A stretch of 13,688 bases of DNA from Gamarada debralockiae (lineage: Eukaryota; Ascomycota; Leotiomycetes; Helotiales; Hyphodiscaceae), in NCBI GenBank assembly GCA_002803225.1, contig NXFV01000377.1:1-13688 (forward strand), given 5' to 3'. This document shows positions 1-8,433 of the stretch, one piece after another (position 1 is the stretch's first letter; the number at the start of each line of letters is the position of its first letter). The notes beneath the pieces were generated by a model. The model was not told the DNA's origin, did no database searches, and saw nothing but the letters and a program-made list of their open reading frames with translations. Made by a program: the position numbers and the translations under genes.

Positions 1-1155
1 TGCCGTGCCGGTAGCAGCGTCCCAGAGCCGTACCGTGTTGTCCACGGATCCAGAGACGACCTGCTTGCCATCAGGTGAGAAGGCGACAGAGTCGACGCGA
101 GAAGAGTGGCCCTCGAGCGTCTGCAGCGCCGTGCCGGTAGCAGCGTCCCAGAGCCGCACCGTGTTGTCCCCGGATCTAGAGACGACCTGCTTGCTGTCAG
201 GTGAGAAGGCGACAGAGTCGACGCGAGAAGAGTGGCCCTCGAGCGTCTGCAGCGCCGTGCCGGTAGCAGCGTCCCAGAGCCGCACCGTGTTGTCCCAAGA
301 TCCAGAGACGACCTGCTTGCCATCAGGTGAGAAGGCGACAGAGTCGACGCGAGAAGAGTGGCCCTCGAGCGTCTGCAGCGCCGTGCCGGTAGCAGTGTCC
401 CAGAGCCGCACCGTCTTGTCCCAGAGCCGTACCGTCTTGTCCCAAGATCCAGAGACGACCTGCTTGCCGTCAGGTGAGAAGGCGACAGAGGTGACGCGAG
501 AAGAGTGGCCCTCGAGCGTCTGCAGCGCCGTGCCGGTAGCAGCGTCCCAGAGCCGCACCGTGTTGTCATGCGATCCAGAGACGACCTGCTTGCCGTCAGG
601 TGAGAAGGCGACAGAGTAGACGGAAGAAGAGTGGCCCTCGAGCGTTTGCAGTGCCGTGCCGGTAGCAGCGTCCCAGAGCCGCACCGTGTTGTCATCCGAT
701 CCAGAGAAGACCTGCTTGCCGTCAGGTGAGAAGGCGACAGAGGTGACGGAGTAAGAGTGGCCCTCGAGCGTCTGCAGCGCCGTGCCGGTAGCAGCGTCCC
801 AGAGCCGTACCGTGTTGTCCCAAGATCCAGAGACGACCTGCTTGCCATCAGGTGAGAAGGCGACAGAGTCGACGCGAGAAGAGTGGCCCTCGAGCGTCTG
901 CAGCGCCGTGCCGGTAGCAGCGTCCCAGAGCCGCACCGTGTTGTCCCCGGATCCAGAGACGACCTGCTTGCCGTCAGGTGAGAAGGCGACAGAGTTGACG
1001 CAAGAAGAGTGGCCCTCGAGCGTCTGCAGCGCCGTGCCGGTAGCAGCGTCCCAGAGCCGTACCGTGTTGTCCCCGGATCCAGAGACGACCTGCTTGCCGT
1101 CAGGTGAGAAGGCGACAGAGATGACGGAGTCAGAGTGGCCCTCGAGCGTCTGCAG
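1..1155 (-). repeat. WD40-encoding tandem array: eight 126-bp units and one 147-bp unit
   Basis: Nine consecutive units, each beginning with the codons for LQTLEGHS, start at 1155, 1029, 903, 777, 651, 525, 378, 252 and 126 on the minus strand. Eight are exactly 126 bp (42 codons); the sixth is 147 bp. Each unit carries the GH...WD signature (LEGH...VRLWD) and should form one beta-propeller blade. The units are nearly identical in DNA. Protein differences fall almost only at unit positions 9, 10, 12 and 28. The last unit ends at base 1, so the array very likely continues outside the window. Confidence 0.95.
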
Positions 1156-4100
1156 CGCCGTGCTCCAATGCGCTTGTACTCTAGGCTTTGTTTGGATCCA
1201 AGGAGGGATATAATTTTCAAATGTCTCTCGAACAATGCTCTTTTCTGGGGAGAAGACAAGTGCTGAACAATATAATTGAAGGGGAACCTGCTCAATAACT
1301 GATCGGTTATATAAGGCAAATCGCTTTGCATCATGGATAAATGCGTGCAAATTGGGGCTTTCAGTAACCTAAGGACAAGTTAGACTCTTATAAATAATAG
1401 ATAAATAACTTACTGGAATATGAGCCTCTAAGGACAATATTGCTTGAATCCCTTCTGAAGTCTTCCCGATCCAGCCAAGTGCCTCAAGCCAGTAAAGATA
1501 GCTCTCGTGTAAAAACCGATCGACCAAGCCACCGTCTTTCAGATCGTCATTCGTATTGCTGCTGGGATTACAGTCACGCAGATGGTCAATCCAATAGACA
1601 CAAGAGTACCGTGCGGCGACTAGTGGATCTAGATCTGGATCGGGCTGCTTGACTTGGTCGATAGACAATCCGGGAGCCCGTAGGCTGTAGATGTCACGTC
1701 GTAGTGTGCTGGACATGACTTGTAGCGACCGCGAGAAGATGATGTGGTTAACACCTTGTATTGTAGAAGGGAAGATGTTATTAGAAGCTTCTTTAAGTAA
1801 AAAGTCCTTCGCGGACTGATGGACGAAAGAGATAGTGCGTTCCCGAAGTGTCAGAAAAGAGCCACAAAGCCCTATAATCTCCGACAGAACTTTGTAATTG
1901 CCAGAACTTCGAGGAGGCATGTCAACAAAAGACGCCAGTTCGTCCAATGTAATAGGCCTGTACACGACCGAGACGACGGCCAGTATATTTTTGCAGAGTT
2001 CAGCATCCTCTGAATTCCAGATCTGGACCATCATTCGTCTGTAGAGGGCATCGAGTCCGGGCGGAAACGCAGTCAACTTCTCTTTAGCCTTCCATCCGGA
2101 GATATTGGCGAGTTGTTGGCAGACCAAGGCCACCCAGAGAAAAGTGCCGTTTGCGTTCGAGGACAAGTAGCGCTGGACAGCATCCCGCGTATCATCGTCG
2201 TATTTATTTCGCCTCGCTAACCAATCTACCTTGATCTGGATGTATGTGGTAACAGCTGCGGAGACAGATTTTTCGTTAAGCTCAAGATGTAGCCTCACTT
2301 CCTGCGTCGCAGTTTCGAGATCCTTCTCGATGCTCGGCCAGTTGCGACTAGAGACGATCCACTTGATACGCGAGTATGCCGACGACTTCTGGACGACGAG
2401 GTTGAGAAGCAGGCTCAGGTCTGTGGTACACTCATCGAGCGCATCAATGATCAGGTAGGTACTACGTAATCGCGGGTCCTCGAGAATGTTGGTGAAGATC
2501 TTTGACAATGCTATCCATGCATTCACGCCTTCAAAGCGCTGCTTCCCGGAATCATCATAGCTTTCGCGGATATGGGAGATGAGAGACTGCTGCTGCTTCA
2601 CAAGCAGGTAAAGCAGCCCGCGCAGGACAGCCGTGGCATTGTTAATGCGAGCGTCAGTAGCTTGGCAGAAGAAGAACGAGACGTTGGCGGTATGGGAGGT
2701 CGTCTTAATCAACTCGTCAATGATTCCGCAGAGCAACATTGTCTTGCCTTTGCCGGGATCGCCCTTGATCCAGAGCAGCTGATTTTGTCCATCGTCGCGC
2801 CATCCTTGAAAATCAGGGTTGTCGAGGACCCAGCAGTACGAATCTCTGAGGAGGCCACCCTTATCCTGCTGGATACGATCCTTGTCCTCGCAAGGGTTGG
2901 TTGTCTGCAGGTCCCGCAGACAGGCTCGATTCTCGGCATCAGACATACGCCGGTCTATCTTTTTTGCAAAGCCTAGATAGTCTTGAGCAACGTTTAGCTG
3001 GTCTCGATTGACTTCGACGAGCTCTTGTTGCTTTTTCAGAAGACTGTACAGTGAGGCCTTTGCTTCCTCGGCAAGATTCTTTAGGACGTCGAGACTGATA
3101 GCAGACATGGCTGTCTCAAACTTCAGAACAAGCTCTTTGTCGCTGTCCTTGATATCCTGAAGTTTTTTGTCCCAGCCGTCGTAGTTAATAGTCCCTCTGA
3201 AGAAGTTCTTCGTCCGACTACGATAGAACCGTAGCACAGTCTGCACCTGAAAATCGATAATGAGTTTATAAAGGTCCACGAGACGGTCTGTAAGATCAGC
3301 CCTCAGGTCGTATTTCATATCCTCGGGCAACAGCAGCGACTCCATCGCGACGTAGTAGCGCATCTGTGAGGTGACATATGTGAACCCGTCCTGGTTGGCA
3401 GCCTCGGCAGCGCTCGGGTTCTTCAGGAGGGGGAGAACAAGAGAGACGCCTGCTACAACGATAGACGCGTACGGTAGGTCCTTGATAGCGTCCTTGATGT
3501 AGTCTTCGGTCCATTCCACAGCCCCGGCGACGTTAGCCACGACATCTTGCAGGACAATCTCATGTCCCAACAGTGTTGCGCTGACTTTCTTGTCTTCCAT
3601 ATGCTTCAGACCGAGCTCCGTTATCTGCTTCAGCTTCTCTCGGCGTGCGATCGCATCGTGCTGGGGGATTTGATTCGTGACCTCACCAGCGTCTTCTGTC
3701 TCGTGCGAGGCTGTTGACTTCGCCTGGGCTTATGATGTCTCTAGTCAGCGGTTGGAAAGCAGGTCAGCACGGGCCGAAGTTTACTACTGGTGGGCACTCT
3801 AGACAAAAGATCCTCATACGCGGCGATTCGATCAGGCGCTTCTTTCTTAAGAGCCTCATATGCTGCGTCCCAGAGGGAACGGTCCCTGGCTAAATCGTCT
3901 GTAATGTCTGCTGCTTGGTCGGCTGTTGCCGCCTGGGATATCTCTACTGCAGCCTTAACGCCAATATTATGTAGAGAGATGTTCGATGTCGTGCCTGAAG
4001 GTGCAGGAAGTACTGCTGGAAGGAGGGTGGAGGATTTCGCTGTCGATAGCAGGGCGGGAGGGACTGCTGTGGTCGGTTGAGCAGCATGCACAGAAGGACG

Positions 4101-4296
4101 GAGGACGACATCTAGTAAAACTTGTTAGTACGAGAAATGGCGAGCTACATCAATGTGCAATACCTTGTGTTGAGTTCGCTGATAAGGAGATTCTGCCATA
4201 TTCTGGAGAGCCATCCTGCGTCTTCGAATTCGCCGAATCCCTTCCGCGTGATCTGAAAAATCGTCTCCAACTTCCTTTAGATGAACTGTCAGCCAT
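1..4296 (-). CDS. NWD-NACHT-WD40 NOD-like receptor (HNWD/NWD2 type), 3' end off window
   Basis: This is a STAND NTPase of the fungal NLR class, whose characterised members (HET-E/HET-D/HET-R family) act in allorecognition or innate immunity: the WD40 domain senses a ligand, NACHT oligomerises and the N-terminal domain signals. I read four exons: 4296-4164, 4111-3785, 3710-1414 and 1368-1. Exon 1 starts at the ATG at 4294-4296 and gives a basic leader (WRRFFRSRGRD). Exon 2 contains SLWDAAYEALKKEAP, typical of the NWD/NACHT_N region, which continues into exon 3. Walker A GDPGKGKT is encoded at 2740-2763, Walker B LIIDALDE near 2431-2454, and a sensor-like SSR near 2350. VHQSAKDFLL follows near 1795-1824. 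A 71-residue linker (1156-1368) resembling the usual pre-WD40 segment (DAKRFALYNRSVI, WIQTKP) leads into WD40 units. No stop is present in the repeat frame, so the protein exceeds about 1370 residues. There is no HET domain, and the effector activity of the N-terminus is unknown. The frame is otherwise intact. Confidence 0.9.
385..440 (-). repeat. 21-bp in-frame duplication within the sixth WD40 unit
   Basis: The sixth unit (379-525) contains the DKTVRLW segment twice in direct succession, which makes it 49 instead of 42 residues long. The two DNA copies differ at one base (CCGCACC against CCGTACC). The reading frame is kept. The extra seven residues lie in the strand that carries the WD dipeptide, so this blade would be enlarged or have a duplicated strand. 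Confidence 0.92.
1369..1413 (-). other. NLR intron 3 (45 bp), between NACHT part and WD40 part
   Basis: The donor is GTAAGT at 1413-1408, the branch site CTAAC lies close to the 3' end, and the acceptor is CCTTAG ending at 1369. The exons meet in phase 0 (CCA|GTT). Unspliced RNA adds 14 residues and then stops at the TAG of the acceptor, so a gene finder that ignores the intron would end the protein before the WD40 domain. Confidence 0.9.
3711..3784 (-). other. NLR intron 2, boundaries uncertain
   Basis: An intron is needed because exon 2's frame stops at a TAG (3741-3743) and exon 3's frame has a TAA just upstream of CCCAG. My preferred model is 74 bp: donor GTAAAC at 3784, acceptor TCAACAG ending at 3711, joining as ...PTS-T-SHETED. 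The alternative is 47 bp, with donor GTGCTG at 3770 and acceptor CCCAG ending at 3724, which is also in frame and adds nine residues. A CTGAC branch candidate lies in both. The first has the better donor; the second has the better branch-to-acceptor distance. Confidence 0.55.
4112..4163 (-). other. NLR intron 1 (52 bp)
   Basis: The donor is GTATTG at 4163, the branch is ACTAAC, and the acceptor is TTACTAG ending at 4112. Exon 1 (44 codons plus one base) joins exon 2 in phase 1, making a GAT codon. Exon 2 itself has no ATG before its NWD sequence (only a GTG at 4089-4091), which supports an upstream coding exon. Confidence 0.8.
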
Positions 4297-5225
4297 AGCC
4301 TCCGCGAGCACTTTCGACTAGCTTGTTCGCAGTGAACAGAATGATGGTGAGGCAAAGTCGACCACTGGATTTTCTATAGCCTTTATGGACTGTGTCATCG
4401 ATAAGGTCATCTTTGAACTCGTCAGCAGTCTTGCAAGACGAGCGGGTTCCCCTTGTAGGCCAGGGCTAGAAATCGGAGCGTTTCGTCGTGCTAGGCAGGC
4501 GCAAAACAGTTCAATGGAAAGGTCAGTAAGTGGAAAGCCGGAAGTGAAAAGCCTGATGTCAAAAAGGCCGAAAGTTCGAGGCCAGGCATCCGCCTATACA
4601 AGTATTATTATATAAATTTTACCGAGATTACTGTAACCACGACGCAGCTGACCAGGATTCTTGATCGCTTAATGGATGAGGTATCAGCACATGTGGCGAC
4701 TTCGTATGACATAGCGCGCCCGGGCCGCCACAAGACTGACAATAACTTTTTAGTATCATAATAAAACCCCTGATATCTATATCTAATCGTTCTATGAGTT
4801 TAGAAGGTGAAAAAAATTGATGGTGGTGTCGCGAGTCAAGGGGGCCTATTATAGTGTAAAACGAGGCCCTCTGTAAATTCAAAGGAGCGACGACGACGCG
4901 ATGATAATTTTCGGAATTCATAGATCAAGAGTGTTCGGGAGAGGCATATAATACAACCGATCTAAAAATATTTAGAAATTTTAATGCGTTCACAGATTTG
5001 AGGTCGCTTGAACCGGAAGTACCTACGATTTGTCTCGTTACAGGGTGCGTCTCGGCACGCAGGGATAGACGTTAATCATCTTATGAGTTATTTTTCCTAT
5101 TTGCATGTGTAATGAAACTGGCGTCGCTAAGCCAAACGGAATTTCTCTTCTTGTTCAGTTGATCTAAATTCATACAATATTATTGCCCCAAATCTTCCCA
5201 TCGCTCTTTTATTCCCCCTACAACC
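4297..5225. promoter_or_regulatory. Divergent intergenic region between the NLR and the decarboxylase gene
   Basis: About 930 bp with no convincing gene. It should hold the promoters of both flanking genes. A weak TATA-like CTATAG lies at about 4373-4378, roughly 80 bp upstream of the NLR ATG. An AT-rich run (TATTATTATATAAATTTT) ends at about 4620. Just upstream of the decarboxylase ATG the plus strand is pyrimidine-rich, with no clear TATA box. A 97-codon minus-strand open frame (4628-4921) has no recognisable features and I do not call it. Confidence 0.4.
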
Positions 5226-6617
5226 ATGACAGCAACCAAGTACTCACCGCCAAGCCGGGTGCTTCCATCAATCATCCCCTCCCGACTCAAGACATATGGA
5301 GACAATCCCGAAACGTTGAAAAAAATTCCCCGGCACGGAAAATGGCTTCCTGGCGACACCGGGTTGATCCAAAAATGGCTGCACGAAATGATCGAGCACG
5401 TCGCCGCTCACCCGAAGCCCTTCCTCCCCATCATCCAGGAATTCCAAAACCTCATTGAGTCCGATCCAGCTCTCTTCATGCTCTTCCACTCCATGTTCGA
5501 CGAAGTGCCTCCAAAGTACAAGGACCCTGAACGTCCCAACGGCTCTCGTGACAAAAGGAAGTATAAGAAGGTACAGGGTTATATCCATATGTTGGAATTG
5601 TTCAATTATATTTTGACGACGTCGCCGGCTTTCAATGAATCTGGTATGGTAGGCGTACCCGTTAATGCGATTTTGGATTGGCAGATGGGGACGAAGAGCG
5701 GGAATGCGGCGTTCCTCAATCCTAAAGTGAATGCGATGTTCAAGAAGATGCTGGATCAATGGGCGCATTTTCTTGGGTCTTCGGATTCTACGACCGTGCT
5801 GAATGATAAGAAATACGGGTGGCTTAGCCCAGAGGCTCTGGATGCTATGAGACATGCTTCAAGGGGCGATGAGAAGTGGAAATTTGAGGACGAGTATATC
5901 TGCGATCCTAAAGCAGAGCATTACGGGTATAAATCCTGGGACGATTTCTTTACTCGCCGCTTCAGGAAGGGGGTCAGGCCAGTCAGCCATGAAGATGACG
6001 ACAACGTCATCGTCAACGCCTGCGAGAGCGCTCCCTACGCTGTCTCACGTCACGTGAAAGCGCTGGATGAATTCTGGATCAAGGAGCAACCATATAGCCT
6101 CAAGCATATGCTCGACCACGACCCTCTGGCATCCAAATTCGTGGGGGGCACAGTCTACCAAGCGTTTCTATCTGCAACCTCCTACCACCGCTGGCACGCA
6201 CCTCTGTCCGGCACCATCGTCAAAAACTCCCTCGTTCCCGGAACGTACTTCAGCGAAAGTCAAGTCTACGATTTCCCACACCCTGACCCAGATGCTCCGG
6301 ACGCCTCTCAAGGCTATATCGCCGCCGTGGCTACACGCGCACTGATATTCATCGAAGCCGATAATCCTAAGATTGGATTGATGTGCTTCGTGGCGGTCGG
6401 CATGGCTGATGTGAGCACGTGCGATGTGAGAGTGTATGAGGGACAGCATATCACGAAGGGAGAGGAGATTGGGATGTTTCATTTTGGGGGCTCTACGTAT
6501 TGCTTGGTGTTTAGACCTGTGGTGAAGCTGGAGTTTGATTTGCATGGGCAGGAAAGGAAGGTGGGTGTTAAGACAGAGAATATTAGGTTGAATAAGAGGT
6601 TAGCTACGGTGTTGTAA
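5226..6617 (+). CDS. Phosphatidylserine-decarboxylase-like (PsiD-related) pyruvoyl-dependent decarboxylase
   Basis: An uninterrupted 463-codon frame starts at an ATG in a good eukaryotic context (CAACCATGA) and ends at TAA. The C-terminal half is a PSD-fold decarboxylase (Pfam PSD family). MFHFGGSTYC at residues 417-426 contains the GGST motif, where the family self-cleaves before the serine (S423) to make the pyruvoyl cofactor. YHRWHAP at 320-326 supplies the conserved histidines. The N-terminal half (roughly 45-190) matches the PSDC extension of large fungal homologues (IQEFQNLIESDP). Where canonical PSDs have a D-G pair in a SPADG-like motif, this protein has ACES (265-268), as I recall in the tryptophan decarboxylase PsiD. 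The segments SLKHML, FIEADN and STCD also resemble PsiD. There is no mitochondrial presequence or membrane anchor. A soluble amino-acid decarboxylase is therefore likelier than phospholipid synthesis, but the substrate is unknown. No biosynthetic neighbour is visible. Confidence 0.93.
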   Translation: MTATKYSPPSRVLPSIIPSRLKTYGDNPETLKKIPRHGKWLPGDTGLIQKWLHEMIEHVAAHPKPFLPIIQEFQNLIESDPALFMLFHSMFDEVPPKYKDPERPNGSRDKRKYKKVQGYIHMLELFNYILTTSPAFNESGMVGVPVNAILDWQMGTKSGNAAFLNPKVNAMFKKMLDQWAHFLGSSDSTTVLNDKKYGWLSPEALDAMRHASRGDEKWKFEDEYICDPKAEHYGYKSWDDFFTRRFRKGVRPVSHEDDDNVIVNACESAPYAVSRHVKALDEFWIKEQPYSLKHMLDHDPLASKFVGGTVYQAFLSATSYHRWHAPLSGTIVKNSLVPGTYFSESQVYDFPHPDPDAPDASQGYIAAVATRALIFIEADNPKIGLMCFVAVGMADVSTCDVRVYEGQHITKGEEIGMFHFGGSTYCLVFRPVVKLEFDLHGQERKVGVKTENIRLNKRLATVL

Positions 6618-7165
6618 GATCAAGGAAAAGATCTTAGAAGGTGGAGTTTAGATGTATAGAAAATTCACGCTCAGATATCGCAACGATTGTATTCGGAAGA
6701 TGATCTCTCGAAGTCATAGAGCTGAAGGTACTCTTTTTGGTTGAACAATTGAAGAGCCCTTTTTTTGGTCACTGGAGAGGATGAGCGATTGGCATCTCAT
6801 CTTTCGATTCATTCTTCACCCGAAAGTCCCTTCCCATGCATATATCTGAATATTTTACAATCGCCCACGTAGCTTCGACGAAAGAGATTTCTGGCCGAGT
6901 TGGCACCTCTCTCGCCCCATGAGCATGTCAGACCAGGTACAGAATGATACTAAGAGCCAGTACTCCAACTTCCAGCCTCTCCCAACCCTGCGTGATCGTC
7001 TATCATCAACATCCTCTACCTCATCCTCAACATCATCAACAAAGGTCCAAACTGTCGTTCCAGCTCCTCCACCATCTCTCTTGAGCGCGCTCTCCATTCC
7101 CGCAACAAGTTCCAAAAGCTCATCCCTCGCACTAAACATTATCGCCAGCATCATCTTAGCATCTC

Positions 7166-7173
7166 AATCTGCC
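7166..7173. repeat. Left target-site duplication AATCTGCC
   Basis: An 8-bp direct repeat identical to 7734-7741, immediately outside the left CAGG end of the transposon. Confidence 0.75.
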
Positions 7174-7733
7174 CAGGTTTTTTAGTAGTTGAAAGACGTA
7201 ATATATGACACATATTAGAGACTCGATGTCTTACGGCAATAGAGAACTTTCAGAACTTTATTATATGATTTGAAGGAGATCGATTACTATATGATATAAT
7301 AAATATGACTAATAATATAATATATTACTTCAGGCTTAACACGTGATAAATTATCACATGTAGTTGCTAAAACATGACTTGAACCAAGGCTTTAATCTAA
7401 ATAAAACTTAAATCCCTTGGTTTTTCTTAATCGCTTAAGTAGTAGTTATTATAAGTTTAAGAATTAAGTAAAATAAGTTATAATTCTCCAAATCCTAGCT
7501 TTAAATCAACTAGTTTATACCTAAAACCCCCTGTTACACGTGATATTATTAATAAGAAAAATAATATATAATATCTAACATTATTATCAGTAGGAATACC
7601 ATTATATTATGTCATAAGATTTATAGAGAAGCTCAACTTTATGATATGCTATTTTAGTAGTAGAGTATCTTCCACTATGTTATGATAACACTGATCATAT
7701 ATTACTAGATGTGCCCCACTACTAAAAACACTG
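7174..7733. mobile_element. hAT-type non-autonomous DNA transposon (MITE-like), 560 bp
   Basis: The element is very AT-rich and has no open frame of note. It is bounded by a perfect 8-bp direct repeat, AATCTGCC, at 7166-7173 and 7734-7741. The ends are imperfect terminal inverted repeats: left CAGGTTTTTTAGTAGTTG, right (reverse complement) CAGTGTTTTTAGTAGTGG, matching at 15 of 18 positions, with a further shared TAATATATGA inside. CAGTG-like ends plus an 8-bp duplication are the hallmark of the hAT superfamily. The interior has a 15-bp palindrome (GTGATAA-A-TTATCAC, 7343-7357) and a subterminal inverted pair, TTTTAGTAGT at 7652-7661 against ACTACTAAAA at 7718-7727. With no transposase inside, any movement would need an enzyme supplied elsewhere. 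Confidence 0.78.
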
Positions 7734-7741
7734 AATCTGCC
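7734..7741. repeat. Right target-site duplication AATCTGCC
   Basis: An 8-bp direct repeat identical to 7166-7173, immediately outside the right end (inverted CAGTG) of the transposon. Confidence 0.75.
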
Positions 7742-7933
7742 ACTCCTTATATTTCTCCACATCTGCAAGGCCAGCGGAACTGATTTTGAGTCGACTGAGG
7801 ATGGTGGAGAACTGCTGTTCTGGTTGATGTACTTGGTGAGGGATTTGGCTTGGGCGATTAGGTCGATGAATTGGCGCCAGAGTTTGTAGTCGGAACTGTT
7901 GCAACGGACTCGGAGATGGAGATGTGGTGGCAT

Positions 7934-8433
7934 GAGGAGGGAGGTGGACACCTTGTGGCTTTAGGGTTGGTGTTCTAAGTCGTTTTGAATCGAATTGATG
8001 CTGAAAGATACTGTAGGACTGGCATTGAGAGTCTCCGGGGCTGTAGCGCGATATAAATAGAAAAAGGTGAAAGAAGTGAAAGAATCTGGCGGATGAAAGT
8101 ATGGAAATAACCGTATGCTGGGGAGATGCATCACTCAGTCAATGAACCGCTTTGAATGGACAAATTTCCTTAAGAAGAATGGATGTCTTGCTTAGTCCAT
8201 AAAGCTCTTTGATAGTCGTGTTATTCCTGAATTCTCTAGGATAGAACTGAAGTTTACAAAACAATAAGGTGACGAGGAAATGCCTTGGCTGCACAAGTCC
8301 TGATACCCCGCTGAGATCCTAAATCCAAGGTCCACCTAAGCTCCGTTGGCGTTACTGCAATACCAAGAGCCAACAGAGCTCAACCTTATGAAAAAGGTCT
8401 TATTCCTGCTTTATTGCCCGATCCATCCCGTAT
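7934..8433. other. Intergenic stretch with a promoter candidate for the broken minus-strand gene
   Basis: On the minus strand CTATTTATATC (about 8050-8060) is a good TATA box about 118 bp before the ATG at 7933. The rest of the stretch contains no gene I can support. A short 60-codon plus-strand frame (8346-8528) mostly overlaps the antisense of the next gene. Confidence 0.35.

Larger units (their letters stand above)
6855..7933 (-). pseudogene. Broken gene of unknown function, split by a transposon
   Basis: Coding-like sequence starts at the ATG at 7931-7933 (MPPHLHLRVRC, then DYKLWRQFIDLIAQAKSL). After about 40 codons the sense frame appears to shift near 7830 to one reading FSTILSRLKISSAGLADVEK and KYKEWQI up to the transposon edge. 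Beyond the transposon (7174-7733) it resumes near 7165 in a third frame (MMLAIMFSARDELLELVAG). An acidic low-complexity run (DDVEDEVEDVDD) follows, and the frame ends at the TAA at 6855-6857. Removing the element and one target-site copy joins ADVEKYKEWQIE to DAKMMLAIMF, provided one base is restored. Both shifts are compatible with a one-base loss. A TATA-like box lies about 118 bp upstream of the ATG. I do not recognise the family. An opposite-strand Ser/Thr-rich frame (6919-7185) overlaps and cannot be fully excluded as the real gene. Confidence 0.42.

Noticed and set aside
1..1155. Tandem array as CRISPR or satellite DNA
   Set aside because: Units are contiguous without spacers and translate into WD40 repeats in frame with the NACHT exon.
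5..1213. Long plus-strand open frames across the repeat array
   Set aside because: They are antisense to the WD40 units. A repeat of 126 bp keeps any stop-free frame open, and the minus-strand translation gives true WD40 motifs.
4628..4921. 97-codon minus-strand frame in the divergent intergenic region
   Set aside because: It has an ATG but no recognisable domain, splice context or other support, and it lies where promoters are expected.
6919..7185. Plus-strand Ser/Thr-rich frame of 88 codons
   Set aside because: Its composition comes from a trinucleotide low-complexity run, it ends inside the transposon, and the minus strand reads more like protein on both sides of the insertion. I keep it only as an alternative.
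7365..7390. tRNA-like T-loop (GGTTCAAGTC on the minus strand)
   Set aside because: The flanking bases do not pair as a T stem, and no acceptor, D or anticodon arms are present.
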